Source: an uncultured Mycoplasmatota bacterium
Lineage (GTDB): Bacteria; Bacillota_I; Bacilli_A; RF39; UBA660
Length of the DNA stretch: 44,609 nt
Reading direction: 5' to 3'
NCBI GenBank assembly: GCA_948329525.1
Contig: CAOJBM010000004.1
Coordinates: forward strand, 1 to 44,609
Part shown: piece by piece, positions 1-7,924 of the stretch
Numbering within the stretch: the stretch's first letter is position 1
Layout of the letters: every line of letters starts with the position of its first letter
Made by a program: the position numbers and the translations under genes
Notes under the pieces: generated by a model
Told to the model about the DNA's origin: nothing
Seen by the model: the letters and a program-made list of their open reading frames with translations, nothing else
Databases searched by the model: none

Positions 1-25
1 AATCAAGAGGTAGATTAGACTTCAT
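1..25 (-). CDS. 5' end of an unidentified gene running off the window
   Basis: Only the first eight codons are visible (MKSNLPLD). The start is well supported: an ATG at 23-25 preceded by a strong Shine-Dalgarno AAGGAGG at 33-39 with 7 bases between. Upstream is the composite regulatory element at 49-138, which closely resembles the one before the thioester surface protein at 17351. Too little protein is present to name a function. Confidence 0.6.
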
Positions 26-48
26 TATTTTTCCTCCTTCACCCTTAT

Positions 49-77
49 ACTTACATTGTGAAAGGCGAAATTCCTCT
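49..77 (-). promoter_or_regulatory. SigH-like promoter, copy A
   Basis: On the minus strand an AGAGGAATT at 69-77 fits the SigH -35 consensus (RNAGGAWWW). Eleven bases downstream lies AATGTAAGT (49-57), which keeps only part of the RNNGAATWW -10. The sequence TTTCAAG followed by an A run lies directly upstream of the -35, as in copy B at 17390-17418. The assignment to SigH is inference; the -10 here is weak. Confidence 0.4.
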
Positions 78-115
78 TTTTTTCTTGAAATTTTTTTGAT
101 TTTTTTAATAGAATC

Positions 116-138
116 TTACAATAAATAGATTATTGCAA
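116..138. promoter_or_regulatory. 23-bp palindromic operator candidate, copy A
   Basis: Left arm TTACAATAA (116-124) and right arm TTATTGCAA (130-138) form an inverted repeat with one mismatch, consistent with a dimeric regulator site. A near-identical palindrome sits at the equivalent place upstream of the thioester protein gene (17467-17489). The distance to the TTTCAAG box differs by about 11 bases between the copies, one helical turn. Confidence 0.5.
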
Positions 139-139
139 A

Positions 140-163
140 CAAAAAGCCATTTTCAATAATGAC
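140..163 (-). terminator. weak terminator after the HD gene
   Basis: Minus-strand RNA can pair GUCAUU with AAUGGC (one G-U) around a short loop, followed by five U. It lies between the HD gene (ends 225) and the copy-A promoter, so it would separate the two transcription units. The stem is only 6 bp. Confidence 0.4.
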
Positions 164-224
164 CTTAACATCAATATACTAATTAACACTTCATTTAACA
201 AAGTAACCATAAAATAGGAAACAA

Positions 225-821
225 CTATATATTTAAAAGAAATTTTTTTATTTTAACCCCTACTTTATTAGAAATAACTTTCAAACTTGGAAGCTCATGT
301 AAACTGTTTAATTTATCCGCATAAGTTACAATTATCCCTTCTTTATATCTAGGTGGTTTTATAGTAAGGGGAAACATGTGCTTAGCTATTGCATCTGTTA
401 TTCTTTTATCCTCTAAATAAGGGAAAAACTTAACATAATTGATACTAGCTTCTTTCCCATGAGTAAAACCATGTCTTTTAAATAAAGGTTTCTTCGTATT
501 AAGTTCACTTAAATAACTTTTATCAAGTTCTTCTAACTCTTTGGAATACAACCAGGCTTTCGGATAAAAATCATGTAAAAGACCAGCTATAGCACAAATA
601 CGAACATTAGCATTAAAATACTTAGCCATTATAAAAGCATGATAAGAAACTTTAACAGAATGATCAAAAACACTCATATTATAATGATGCCAAAATAATT
701 TTCTTTTTTGAAATTCTTCATTTAACAATATATCTTCAACTATTCCATACCATTCATCAAAAAAGACTTGATATTTAATAGATAACTCTTCTTTAATATT
801 TTTATTATAAAAATTAACCAT
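225..821 (-). CDS. HD-domain phosphohydrolase
   Basis: A soluble 198-residue protein of the HD metal-dependent phosphohydrolase superfamily. The metal ligands are visible in order: His54 in a DHS, the His83-Asp84 pair in GLLHDF, His121 in GFTHG, His148 and Asp169 in a YADK. The arrangement recalls the YqeK/HDIG type that hydrolyses nucleotides, but the exact substrate cannot be read from the sequence. The ATG overlaps the TAA of the upstream ylbL by one base (TAATG), with GGAGGAG as ribosome site inside the end of ylbL, so the two are translationally coupled. A weak terminator follows at 140-163. Confidence 0.75.
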   Translation of the reverse strand: MVNFYNKNIKEELSIKYQVFFDEWYGIVEDILLNEEFQKRKLFWHHYNMSVFDHSVKVSYHAFIMAKYFNANVRICAIAGLLHDFYPKAWLYSKELEELDKSYLSELNTKKPLFKRHGFTHGKEASINYVKFFPYLEDKRITDAIAKHMFPLTIKPPRYKEGIIVTYADKLNSLHELPSLKVISNKVGVKIKKFLLNI

Positions 822-1828
822 TAAATCTCCTCCAATTCTTTAATAGCATCACTTAAAGTAGCAACACTAATTACTTTTATATCATAATTTTTTTTCTCTT
901 GCAAGTCTTTTGCTTCCTCGTAGTTTCCTTTAGGACACAAAAATATTTCCGCATGTTCTTTAACAGCACCAGCTAGCTTATATTTAACTCCCCCAATTTC
1001 TCCAATGTTACCTTGTTCATCAATTGTTCCTGTACCAATAATTTTTCTTCCTTTAGTCAAATCATTTTCCGTTAAACGATTATATATTTCTAAAGCTGTC
1101 ATTAATCCGCCTGAGGGACCACTTTCACTATTTTTATACTTAACTTCTATAACTGGTTTTGTTTCTATTTCATGCTCTAAAACAGAGATAAGTCCTATTT
1201 TAATTCCATCATCTGTTTTATATAATTTAGCTTTGGCTTTCATCTCTTTACCATCTCTTATAATATCTATTACAACTACATCATTTTCTTGATATGTCCC
1301 AATTAAATTTTTGACACTTTCTAAATCATGACATTCTATTCCATCAACTCTTAAAATAATATCTCCTATTTCTAAATCTGTATCGGCTTCCTCTCCTATA
1401 TAAATAACTTTATTATACGTGTTTTTAATTGTAATTTCTGCTCCAGCTTCAAGATACGCAGAGATTATGGCATTATTTTTGGCTTCCTCTAAATACATTC
1501 TATCTCTTTCTACAGAATCTTCATAATCTTCGCCATCGAGAGTCATGTCACTTATTTTTACTATATCCCAATCACTTCTAATTCCCGCAATCAATAAAGA
1601 AAGTGGAGTCCCAGTTATGCTCGTTACATAAGCCATATTAAAAGAACCTTGGGCTTTATTATCCGTATCAATAACTACTCTATCTGTTAAATCCACTGCT
1701 CCTCCAGGAGCTTCAATAATATAAGGTAATCTTAAATTAGTTACAAGAGCAAACAAGATAATAAATAAGAGTGGTTTCCATTCACTAATAATAAATTTTT
1801 TTATATTTTCATATACTTTACTAAACAT
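821..1828 (-). CDS. ylbL: YlbL/SepM-type PDZ and Lon-like serine protease
   Basis: A membrane-anchored protease of 335 residues. One N-terminal membrane segment (about 18-33) is followed by an external part with a PDZ domain (about 140-205) and a C-terminal Lon-type proteolytic domain. The Ser-Lys dyad is visible: Ser239 in SGPSGG and Lys284 in GGVKYK. Family members (Bacillus YlbL, streptococcal SepM) act outside the membrane, in competence-peptide processing or in the DNA-damage response. The start ATG at 1828 has the local AGGTGAT ribosome site 3 bases upstream. It is divergent from ylbJ (41-bp gap) and overlaps the HD gene by one base. The neighbourhood ylbL-ylbJ is the same as in Bacillus. 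Confidence 0.9.
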   Translation of the reverse strand: MFSKVYENIKKFIISEWKPLLFIILFALVTNLRLPYIIEAPGGAVDLTDRVVIDTDNKAQGSFNMAYVTSITGTPLSLLIAGIRSDWDIVKISDMTLDGEDYEDSVERDRMYLEEAKNNAIISAYLEAGAEITIKNTYNKVIYIGEEADTDLEIGDIILRVDGIECHDLESVKNLIGTYQENDVVVIDIIRDGKEMKAKAKLYKTDDGIKIGLISVLEHEIETKPVIEVKYKNSESGPSGGLMTALEIYNRLTENDLTKGRKIIGTGTIDEQGNIGEIGGVKYKLAGAVKEHAEIFLCPKGNYEEAKDLQEKKNYDIKVISVATLSDAIKELEEI

Positions 1829-1869
1829 AGTATCACCTACTAAAATTATATCAAAAATATGAGGGATTT

Positions 1870-2709
1870 ATGAAACAGATAATCAAAAAAGTAGTTATTT
1901 TACAATTTTTGTTCTTTCTTTTGTTTTACTTTACATTACACAATAAAGAAACTAGTGACATAATTATTAATTCTTTAATTCTATTTATTAAAAAAGTATT
2001 TCCTAATTTACTCCCTTCTTTAGTATTAACAGAACTTCTAATATTAAACAACTTACCATATTATTTAAACAAATATTTTAAAATCAATAGTAATACTTAT
2101 ATTTTTATTATGTCTTTACTTACTGGTTGCCCATCTAATGCTATTATGGTTAAAAATATGTTAAATAAGGGAAATATTACCTTAGATAATGCCGAAAAAA
2201 TTCTTGCTTTTACCCAATTTAATAACCCTATTTTTTTATATAATATGTTAATTCTTACTTTCAACAAAACTTTTGCCCTAAAAACTATTATTTTAAATTA
2301 TCTAATAAGTTTTATTTTATTCTTTTTTTTAGGGCGAGATAAAAAAAGAGTTAAAATAGATTATCTTAATGATTCTTTCTCTAGTACTCTAGTTAAAGCA
2401 ACTAAAAATAGTTTAAATACTCTTTTGCTTATAATGGGAACTTTAATAGTTTTTAATATTATACCTCTAAATAACCTTGCTTTTAAAGGATTACTAGAAC
2501 TTACTAGTGGTTTAAATAATTTAAAATTAATAAACACTTCTCTAGTACTAAAAAAAGCATTAGCAAATATTTATATCTCTTTTGGTGGTGTATGTATTTT
2601 AATGCAAATAAAAAGTATCTTAAATGATACTTCTATCAAATATAAATATTATTTTAAATATCGCTTAATTCACTTAATTATTTATACTTTACTTTCTTGC
2701 TTCATCTAG
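1870..2709 (+). CDS. ylbJ: YlbJ-like nucleoside-recognition membrane protein
   Basis: A 279-residue polytopic membrane protein with about eight hydrophobic segments. The motifs TGCPSNA (about residues 81-87) and TQFNNPIF (about 116-123) are in the places where YlbJ proteins carry their Gly/Asn-rich membrane motifs. In Bacillus YlbJ is a SigE-dependent sporulation membrane protein, but related proteins occur in non-sporulating Bacilli, so its presence does not prove sporulation. One of only three plus-strand genes in the window. The ATG follows a GAGGGA ribosome site. Its 3' end overlaps the pseudopilin gene on the opposite strand by 21 bases. Confidence 0.75.
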   Translation: MKQIIKKVVILQFLFFLLFYFTLHNKETSDIIINSLILFIKKVFPNLLPSLVLTELLILNNLPYYLNKYFKINSNTYIFIMSLLTGCPSNAIMVKNMLNKGNITLDNAEKILAFTQFNNPIFLYNMLILTFNKTFALKTIILNYLISFILFFFLGRDKKRVKIDYLNDSFSSTLVKATKNSLNTLLLIMGTLIVFNIIPLNNLAFKGLLELTSGLNNLKLINTSLVLKKALANIYISFGGVCILMQIKSILNDTSIKYKYYFKYRLIHLIIYTLLSCFI

Positions 2710-3333
2710 TGTTGTACATAGATTTGTCGCCCCAGCTAAATTTTTATCGAAATTGTTTTGCCAATCAGCTATATTTTCAAAATCTAAGTTACTATTACTA
2801 GCATATAAGACTTCAATATCAAAAATTATTTGACTTTCTAAAACATTATCAGTTAAATTTACAGGAAAAATTAACTCTACATAATAATTACCATTTGAGC
2901 CATTTGGTATATTTGCACCATAATTAAAGCAATAGATAAAATCTTTTTTGTAAGAAGCTGAGCTTAAGTTCCATCGTTCTACACTTTTACAATTTGAGGT
3001 AGTATTACAAAATTGATAAGAAAAGTAATGTTCTTCAACACTAATCTTACCTATTGTTCCATCTTTATAAAGTAAATTTACTTTGTTACAGAAAGTATCA
3101 TTATTATAGCAAGTGCCATTGCCATTTTCTACTCGTTCTAATCTTCTATTTAGAATATCATCTTGGATTCTTTTTGTTATAATACTTCTATTAATTTGAT
3201 CTGATGATTTATAAGAACTAAAAGTTTCTTCTTGTCTTAAATCTACTAATATATTAAAGACAAAAATCATAACTAAAGAAATTAGAGCAACCGCTAAGAT
3301 TATTTCAACCAAGGTCATACCATTTTTCTTCAT
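2689..3333 (-). CDS. prepilin-like protein (type IV pilin N-terminus)
   Basis: 214 residues from the ATG at 3333. The N-terminus is a textbook class III prepilin signal: a short basic leader MKKNG, cleavage expected after Gly5, then MTLVE with the conserved Glu at mature position 5 and a 20-residue hydrophobic helix. The rest is an external domain with several cysteines (CYNNDTFCN, CNTTSNC). A longer reading exists to 3393, but the ribosome site GGAGAG and the prepilin pattern fix the start at 3333, five bases after the TGA of the upstream gene. With that gene it may form a ComG-like or minor-pilin pair; no prepilin peptidase or ATPase is in the window. Confidence 0.75.
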   Translation of the reverse strand: MKKNGMTLVEIILAVALISLVMIFVFNILVDLRQEETFSSYKSSDQINRSIITKRIQDDILNRRLERVENGNGTCYNNDTFCNKVNLLYKDGTIGKISVEEHYFSYQFCNTTSNCKSVERWNLSSASYKKDFIYCFNYGANIPNGSNGNYYVELIFPVNLTDNVLESQIIFDIEVLYASNSNLDFENIADWQNNFDKNLAGATNLCTTLDEARK

Positions 3334-3337
3334 ATCA

Positions 3338-3982
3338 TCACTCTCCAAACGGAACATACAGCGAAGCATAGAAATACTTAGTATCTGGAGCATTCTCTAT
3401 TTTATAATTTTCATGTCCCTTCTCTTCTACCGTTGTATAATCTATTTTTTTCTCCATCTTTGCTTCATATTCAATAATAATTCTGTATCCTTCTAAGTTT
3501 TTCCCTCCTAAAGTTCTAATATATTGTAAAGCACTTAAGGAAACACCTTTTAAGGAGTCCTGCATACCACATTTTAATCCTTCATCATCTGTACAAGATG
3601 CGAGTGGCGTCGTATCATAATAGCTAAAATAAATATGCTTTATAGATAATTTAGATACCAAGCTTTCGCACCAAGTTCTTTCTTCCATTTTTTGTAAAAC
3701 TAAAGAATCTTGACAAACAAACTCTGTCATTAATTTATTATTTTCTTTCGCTTTATTTTCTTTTAATTCTCTTTCTATAAAACTAGTTATATTATGACTT
3801 TCTAAAAAATCTAAAACATAATATGTCCGATATAAATAAATTGGATCATCATAATACATTCTTCTTTTTTCATTAGTTAAAACATTATTAAAAGATTTAT
3901 AAATAATAATTAAAGAGGTTGCTAAAAATGCAATGACAATTATAGTTTCAATAAATACAAAACCTTTATTATTCTTTTTCAT
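3338..3982 (-). CDS. prepilin-like protein, second of pair
   Basis: A 214-residue protein with a prepilin leader MKKNNKG, cleavage after Gly7, and FVFIE with Glu at mature position 5, followed by a long hydrophobic helix to about residue 30. The external domain has cysteines in VCQDSL, WCESL, SCTDDEGLKC. It lies directly upstream of a second prepilin-like gene (4-bp gap), so the two are probably co-translated minor pilins. The ribosome site is AGGATTGTGAT before the ATG at 3982. It shares only the N-terminal signal with its partner. Confidence 0.7.
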   Translation of the reverse strand: MKKNNKGFVFIETIIVIAFLATSLIIIYKSFNNVLTNEKRRMYYDDPIYLYRTYYVLDFLESHNITSFIERELKENKAKENNKLMTEFVCQDSLVLQKMEERTWCESLVSKLSIKHIYFSYYDTTPLASCTDDEGLKCGMQDSLKGVSLSALQYIRTLGGKNLEGYRIIIEYEAKMEKKIDYTTVEEKGHENYKIENAPDTKYFYASLYVPFGE

Positions 3983-4028
3983 ATTATCACAATCCTAAAA
4001 ATATTATATCAAAAAAATGAATAATAAA

Positions 4029-4541
4029 CTATTCACTTTCTAAAGAAAATTCAAAATCTGCTTTAATTCCTTTTAAAGAATCTGGACTTTTATTACTTAA
4101 CCAAATTTTTATACTATGACTAGCTGTATACCCTTTAAGAAGATTTTTTTCTACTAAAATATATTTATCATTTTCCATATTAAACTCTTCTAAATATTTA
4201 ATAGTCACGTCATCAATAGCAACTCTTAAATATTTTGCTATATCTTTAGAAACTATTTTATTTCTTAAAACTATTTTATAAGTTATTTCTTTTTTACTAT
4301 TATTAGTACAAGTATAAATATAAGGTTTTATCTTAAGTCCTGCCCCATCACTCATACTGTATAAATTAGAGGGAACACTATCTTTTTGAAAGTCAATTAC
4401 CAAATCATCTTTACTAACAACTTTATTATTCTTATAATTTTTCCAAATAGCTATACCACCAATAATAATTACTCCTAGAATTACAAAGCCACATAAAACC
4501 TCGATAAATATTTGTTTTGATAAAATTTTATTTGCTTCCAT
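4029..4541 (-). CDS. TasA/camelysin-like surface protein
   Basis: 170 residues with one N-terminal membrane segment (about 10-33) and an external beta-rich domain. The pattern LVIDF...NLYSMSDGAGLKIKPY..TCTNNS..ITYKIVL and a later IKIWLSN are typical of the SipW-dependent TasA/camelysin-like proteins common in uncultured Bacilli; the broken gene at 24611-25082 is a third relative here. The ATG overlaps the TAA of the upstream 416-residue gene by one base (TAATG), so the two surface proteins are coupled. No SipW-type signal peptidase is in the window. Confidence 0.6.
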   Translation of the reverse strand: MEANKILSKQIFIEVLCGFVILGVIIIGGIAIWKNYKNNKVVSKDDLVIDFQKDSVPSNLYSMSDGAGLKIKPYIYTCTNNSKKEITYKIVLRNKIVSKDIAKYLRVAIDDVTIKYLEEFNMENDKYILVEKNLLKGYTASHSIKIWLSNKSPDSLKGIKADFEFSLESE

Positions 4542-5791
4542 TATTTTAGAATATATGGATCATCAATTAATCCAGTTCCTCCATTAAATACGACAGTTGA
4601 TTTTAAGTATACTACAGGTCTTATATTATGTTTTTCTAAAGAAGATGATGTTTTTACTTCTCCATCAATATCAACATAAAATGATTCATTAATATCTCGA
4701 GAATTATTATTCATTAAAAAATAATCTGTTCCATTATTTAACCAGTTAGCTGCCATATTATCTAAAGAGGCATAATAATAATCACTTATTGATAAAAGAC
4801 CACTCATTGATCGTTCTTTGGTATTTCTGCCAAAATTATCAGTTGCAGATATTTCATTATCATAATAATCGCTTGCTTCATAAGAAGAAGTATCTTTTAA
4901 TCCTCCTAAATTATAGTAAGCAAAATCAATATAATTTAAAGATTCCTTTTGTAATTTATATGATTCATTATTTTCTCCATAAACATAATTATATAAAATT
5001 TTTCCAAGATTACTATTCCATTCAAAATTATCAGTAATTCTAAAAGGAGATGTTGTAATACTTTCATCACGAACTAATTTCAAACGATACTCTTCTCTAT
5101 CATTTGTTCTTAACACATTAAATATTCCTACTATACGCCATAATTCATCATTATACTTAATATAATTTGCTGGGTTAGAAGAAACATATCTTATATTTCC
5201 AAAAGGATCTTTAATAATATTTTCATCTTCACCCATTTTGTCAGTTATTTCTTTTGTTGCTAAAGTAGTTGTATCACTTATCACACTTAGATGTAAGTTA
5301 ACATTTACTCCATCTTTATTAGCCCAAGATCGAACGATATGTGTTATGACATCTCCTACATCATTTTTCTCTTTTAAAACACCCTCAAACAAAACATACT
5401 TACCATCTTTTTTAGCTAAGTTATTTAAAGTCACAGGTTTGTTATCATCAATATTTATTTTAATATCGTCTAATGAAGTCTCATTTAAAGATTCTATTAA
5501 AACAGTATAACTAACAGGAGTATCGCTATCATTTAAAACACTAAAAGAATTACCCTCTAATTCAGTTCCCCACTCATCACTTAAATTATGTAACTCTCCA
5601 GTTATATAATCTGTTCCTTTATAAGTAGCAGTTAAGGGGAAATTTTCAACTATCACATTATTAGAAGCATCTCCAATCGTACTAAATGATGAGTAACTAA
5701 ATCCACCAACAACTAGCGATATTAAAATAACACAACTAACTATGATATATGTTTGCCTTTTAAAACTTTTATTGCTATTAATTGTCTGCAT
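4541..5791 (-). CDS. large TasA-like exported surface protein
   Basis: 416 residues from the ATG at 5791. A GTG nine bases upstream is in frame, but the AAGGTAGGTG ribosome site is 6 bases from the ATG. An N-terminal hydrophobic segment ending in GGFSYSSFST resembles SipW-type signal peptides. Residues about 30-175 look like a TasA-like domain; the C-terminal half has the motif ELWRIVGIFNV and ends with RPVVYLKSTV...GGTGLIDDPYIL, a C-terminal pattern seen on large extracellular proteins of gut Bacilli. The molecular role is unknown; a structural or adhesive surface protein is the likely class. Confidence 0.55.
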   Translation of the reverse strand: MQTINSNKSFKRQTYIIVSCVILISLVVGGFSYSSFSTIGDASNNVIVENFPLTATYKGTDYITGELHNLSDEWGTELEGNSFSVLNDSDTPVSYTVLIESLNETSLDDIKINIDDNKPVTLNNLAKKDGKYVLFEGVLKEKNDVGDVITHIVRSWANKDGVNVNLHLSVISDTTTLATKEITDKMGEDENIIKDPFGNIRYVSSNPANYIKYNDELWRIVGIFNVLRTNDREEYRLKLVRDESITTSPFRITDNFEWNSNLGKILYNYVYGENNESYKLQKESLNYIDFAYYNLGGLKDTSSYEASDYYDNEISATDNFGRNTKERSMSGLLSISDYYYASLDNMAANWLNNGTDYFLMNNNSRDINESFYVDIDGEVKTSSSLEKHNIRPVVYLKSTVVFNGGTGLIDDPYILK

Positions 5792-5929
5792 AACCTGCAC
5801 CTACCTTAAGAAAATAATATCACAAATTGAAAAATAATTAAAGTAAAAACTTATTTCTATTTAATTCACTATGATTAATTTGTGATAATGTCTTAAGAAT
5901 AAATTGAATTAAATATGTATAATTATACA

Positions 5930-6016
5930 TTAATCATCAAAATAGCTAGACACTTTACAACTACACCACATTAAAAGGATTAAAAATAATAAAATTAGTA
6001 ATAAAAAAATAAGCAT
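5930..6016 (-). CDS. possible 28-residue membrane peptide
   Basis: An ATG at 6014-6016 with the local AGGTGAT ribosome site 3 bases upstream opens a frame coding for MLIFLLLILLFLILLMWC, then SCKVSSYFDD and TAA. That is one strongly hydrophobic helix with a WCSCK turn and an acidic tail. However, the ribosome site and start lie inside an inverted repeat (AATAAGCAT...ATGCTTATT) followed by a T run, which looks like the terminator of the VanZ gene. In T-rich DNA such a leucine-rich frame can arise by chance, so this may be coincidental. Confidence 0.35.
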   Translation of the reverse strand: MLIFLLLILLFLILLMWCSCKVSSYFDD

Positions 6017-6046
6017 TATATCACCTAATATAATATATGCTTATTT
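6005..6046 (-). terminator. hairpin after the VanZ gene
   Basis: The minus-strand RNA has AATAAGCAT at the VanZ 3' end and ATGCTTATT downstream, 9 bp of perfect pairing around an AT-rich loop, followed by a run of U. It would end the sugar transferase-LCP-VanZ transcript. The loop contains the AGGTGAT and the stem the ATG of the possible 28-residue peptide. Confidence 0.55.
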
Positions 6047-6485
6047 ATTTTCTCTTTTTAATAAAATTTGCTCCAAATATAGCGATAGTTGCTCCCATTG
6101 AATCAACAAAGACATCAAATACTTTAGCTGTTCTACCAACAACAAATAACTGATGTATCTCATCTAGTGAAGCAAAGATGATGGCTAATATAATAGATGT
6201 TATTAATGTATATTTTATCCCTCTTATATCAAGAACTAAATAAATTACTAGTCCTAAAACAAAATATTCTAAAAAGTGAGCTGTTTTTCTTACTAAGAAT
6301 GTCCATTTTATTGAAAGATGCTTTTTTGTTTCCTCATCTTTTTTGCTTACTATATCAGTTATCTTATAAATAATTGTATCACTTTGCTTTAATGAGACTT
6401 CTCCAGGTTGACTAGAAAAAAAGAAGATAATTCCTAACCAAATAATAAGAAATAAGTACAAAAAATATCTTTTTCTATTTTTCAT
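6045..6485 (-). CDS. VanZ-like membrane protein
   Basis: A VanZ-family protein of 146 residues if the ATG at 6485 is used. In-frame ATGs lie 9, 27 and 45 bases upstream, inside the LCP gene; GATGAAG just before 6485 is the best, though weak, ribosome site. The family pattern is clear: SSQPG after the first membrane helix, RKTAHFLEYFVLG, and DEIHQLFVVGRTAKVFDVFVD near the last helices. Four membrane segments are expected. VanZ proteins confer low-level teicoplanin resistance in enterococci; chromosomal homologues are of unknown role. It overlaps the LCP gene and ends a cell-envelope operon. Confidence 0.8.
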   Translation of the reverse strand: MKNRKRYFLYLFLIIWLGIIFFFSSQPGEVSLKQSDTIIYKITDIVSKKDEETKKHLSIKWTFLVRKTAHFLEYFVLGLVIYLVLDIRGIKYTLITSIILAIIFASLDEIHQLFVVGRTAKVFDVFVDSMGATIAIFGANFIKKRK

Positions 6486-7923
6486 AAACTTCATCGATTC
6501 TAGCTTTCGCATTTTCGATATCTTTTTCAAAAGGTATCATAACATATAATTTTTGATTAGTTCCATAAGAATAAGTATATTCGTGAGCATCACTTCCTGA
6601 TACAGCAATCTGTTCTACTTCCCATTTGGGCATTGTATCAATTTGGTTTTTGATAAATCCTGTAATCATATCTGTACTTATATTAGTTTGAAAAGAACCT
6701 TCTAAAGTATCTAAAATAGAATTATATTTAGTAAGAATAACTTTACTTGAAGAAGCTTTTTTAATAATAGCTGTAATAACATCTTGTTGATTTTTACCAC
6801 GATGTCTATCTCCTTCTTTATAAGCATATCTTTCTCTTGAATAAGCTAAAGCTTGTTCCCCATTCATCTTATTCATTCCTTCAACTATTTTCCATCCCTT
6901 TTTATGAGATGAATTAAATGTTGTATCACTATAAACTTCGATACCACCTAAAACATCAACTAATTTTACTAAAGTATCAAAATTAACTCTTAAATAGTAA
7001 TCAATATTAATATCATATAAATCTTCTAATGTATTTAAACTCATATCTATGCCATAAACTCCTGCGTGTGTCAATTTATCTTTTAATCCTGTTTTACCAT
7101 GTAACTCTACATAATAATCTCTTGGAGTATTAATTAATAGTATTTTATGAATTTTGGGATTAACTATCGCAACAATATTAACATCGCTTCTACCTCTTAC
7201 AGTGCTGACACTTCCCCACTGATCAATTCCACTAATATAAAGGGCAAATGAGTCTTTAGAAATAGTTATATCCGAAGTAACATTATTACTAACTTTAGTT
7301 TGAATAGAAAAATTATAGATTACTTTAATGAGTTTTTCAAAATTTTCATCTTCTTCTTTTAATATTGTCAACATAGAATCATCAATAACAATAGCTGAAA
7401 TAGTTTCATCAAATAATTCTTTTTTTAATTCACCAACATTATCAAAAATTTTATTTTGATAAGATATTTCTTTTTCTAAAGTACTACTAACCTCATTATT
7501 ATTTTCATTCAAAAATCCTAAAATTTCATTATTTAAACTTTTAATATTAGAATATTTACTACTATTTAAAACAACAACATTATAGTTAATACTTTCGTAT
7601 TCAGAGGAAACAATATTTTTTAAAAAATTATATGTATTATTTAAATATATTGTTCCAATAGTAGTAAAAAGACACATTAAAATAGCCAAAAAAGATATCG
7701 TAATTTTAAACCAAAGAGTGTCTTTTTTTATTAAGAAGTAAGCAAAAACCACTTCAATAATTATAGAAAATATAATTAAGACTATTAAATATTTAAATGG
7801 TAAAATATTAGTTAAAATAACCATTATGAGAAATAACAATAAAAAGATTGTTACTACTCCAAATAATACTTTACTAAATATATTAGCAAACTTAGTGACA
7901 TCAAATTTTTCTTTCTTTTTCAT
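6475..7923 (-). CDS. LytR-CpsA-Psr (LCP) family glycopolymer ligase
   Basis: 482 residues from the ATG at 7923. The frame is open farther upstream, but GGAGC precedes this ATG and the sugar transferase gene stops two bases before it. Three N-terminal membrane segments (about 15-93) are followed by an external region of about 130 residues and the LCP domain (about 228-385). Key LCP residues are visible: RSDVNIVAIVN, TPRDYYVEL with the pyrophosphate-binding Arg-Asp, and YSRERYAYKEGDRHRGKNQQ. LCP enzymes transfer lipid-linked anionic or capsular polymers to peptidoglycan. Its place behind a polyprenyl sugar-phosphate transferase supports that role. Confidence 0.92.
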   Translation of the reverse strand: MKKKEKFDVTKFANIFSKVLFGVVTIFLLLFLIMVILTNILPFKYLIVLIIFSIIIEVVFAYFLIKKDTLWFKITISFLAILMCLFTTIGTIYLNNTYNFLKNIVSSEYESINYNVVVLNSSKYSNIKSLNNEILGFLNENNNEVSSTLEKEISYQNKIFDNVGELKKELFDETISAIVIDDSMLTILKEEDENFEKLIKVIYNFSIQTKVSNNVTSDITISKDSFALYISGIDQWGSVSTVRGRSDVNIVAIVNPKIHKILLINTPRDYYVELHGKTGLKDKLTHAGVYGIDMSLNTLEDLYDINIDYYLRVNFDTLVKLVDVLGGIEVYSDTTFNSSHKKGWKIVEGMNKMNGEQALAYSRERYAYKEGDRHRGKNQQDVITAIIKKASSSKVILTKYNSILDTLEGSFQTNISTDMITGFIKNQIDTMPKWEVEQIAVSGSDAHEYTYSYGTNQKLYVMIPFEKDIENAKARIDEVYEK

Positions 7924-7924
7924 T

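Noticed and set aside
1005..1292. Plus-strand frame of 95 codons
   Set aside because: It is a shadow of ylbL on the other strand, has no ribosome site, and low-complexity serine-rich composition. The same holds for the plus-strand frames within dnaK, dnaJ, grpE, topA, rbgA and rnhB.
1870..2709. Evidence that the organism sporulates, from ylbJ
   Set aside because: YlbJ-like proteins occur in non-sporulating Bacilli, and no other sporulation gene is in the window (the PBP resembles SpoVD only in domain order).
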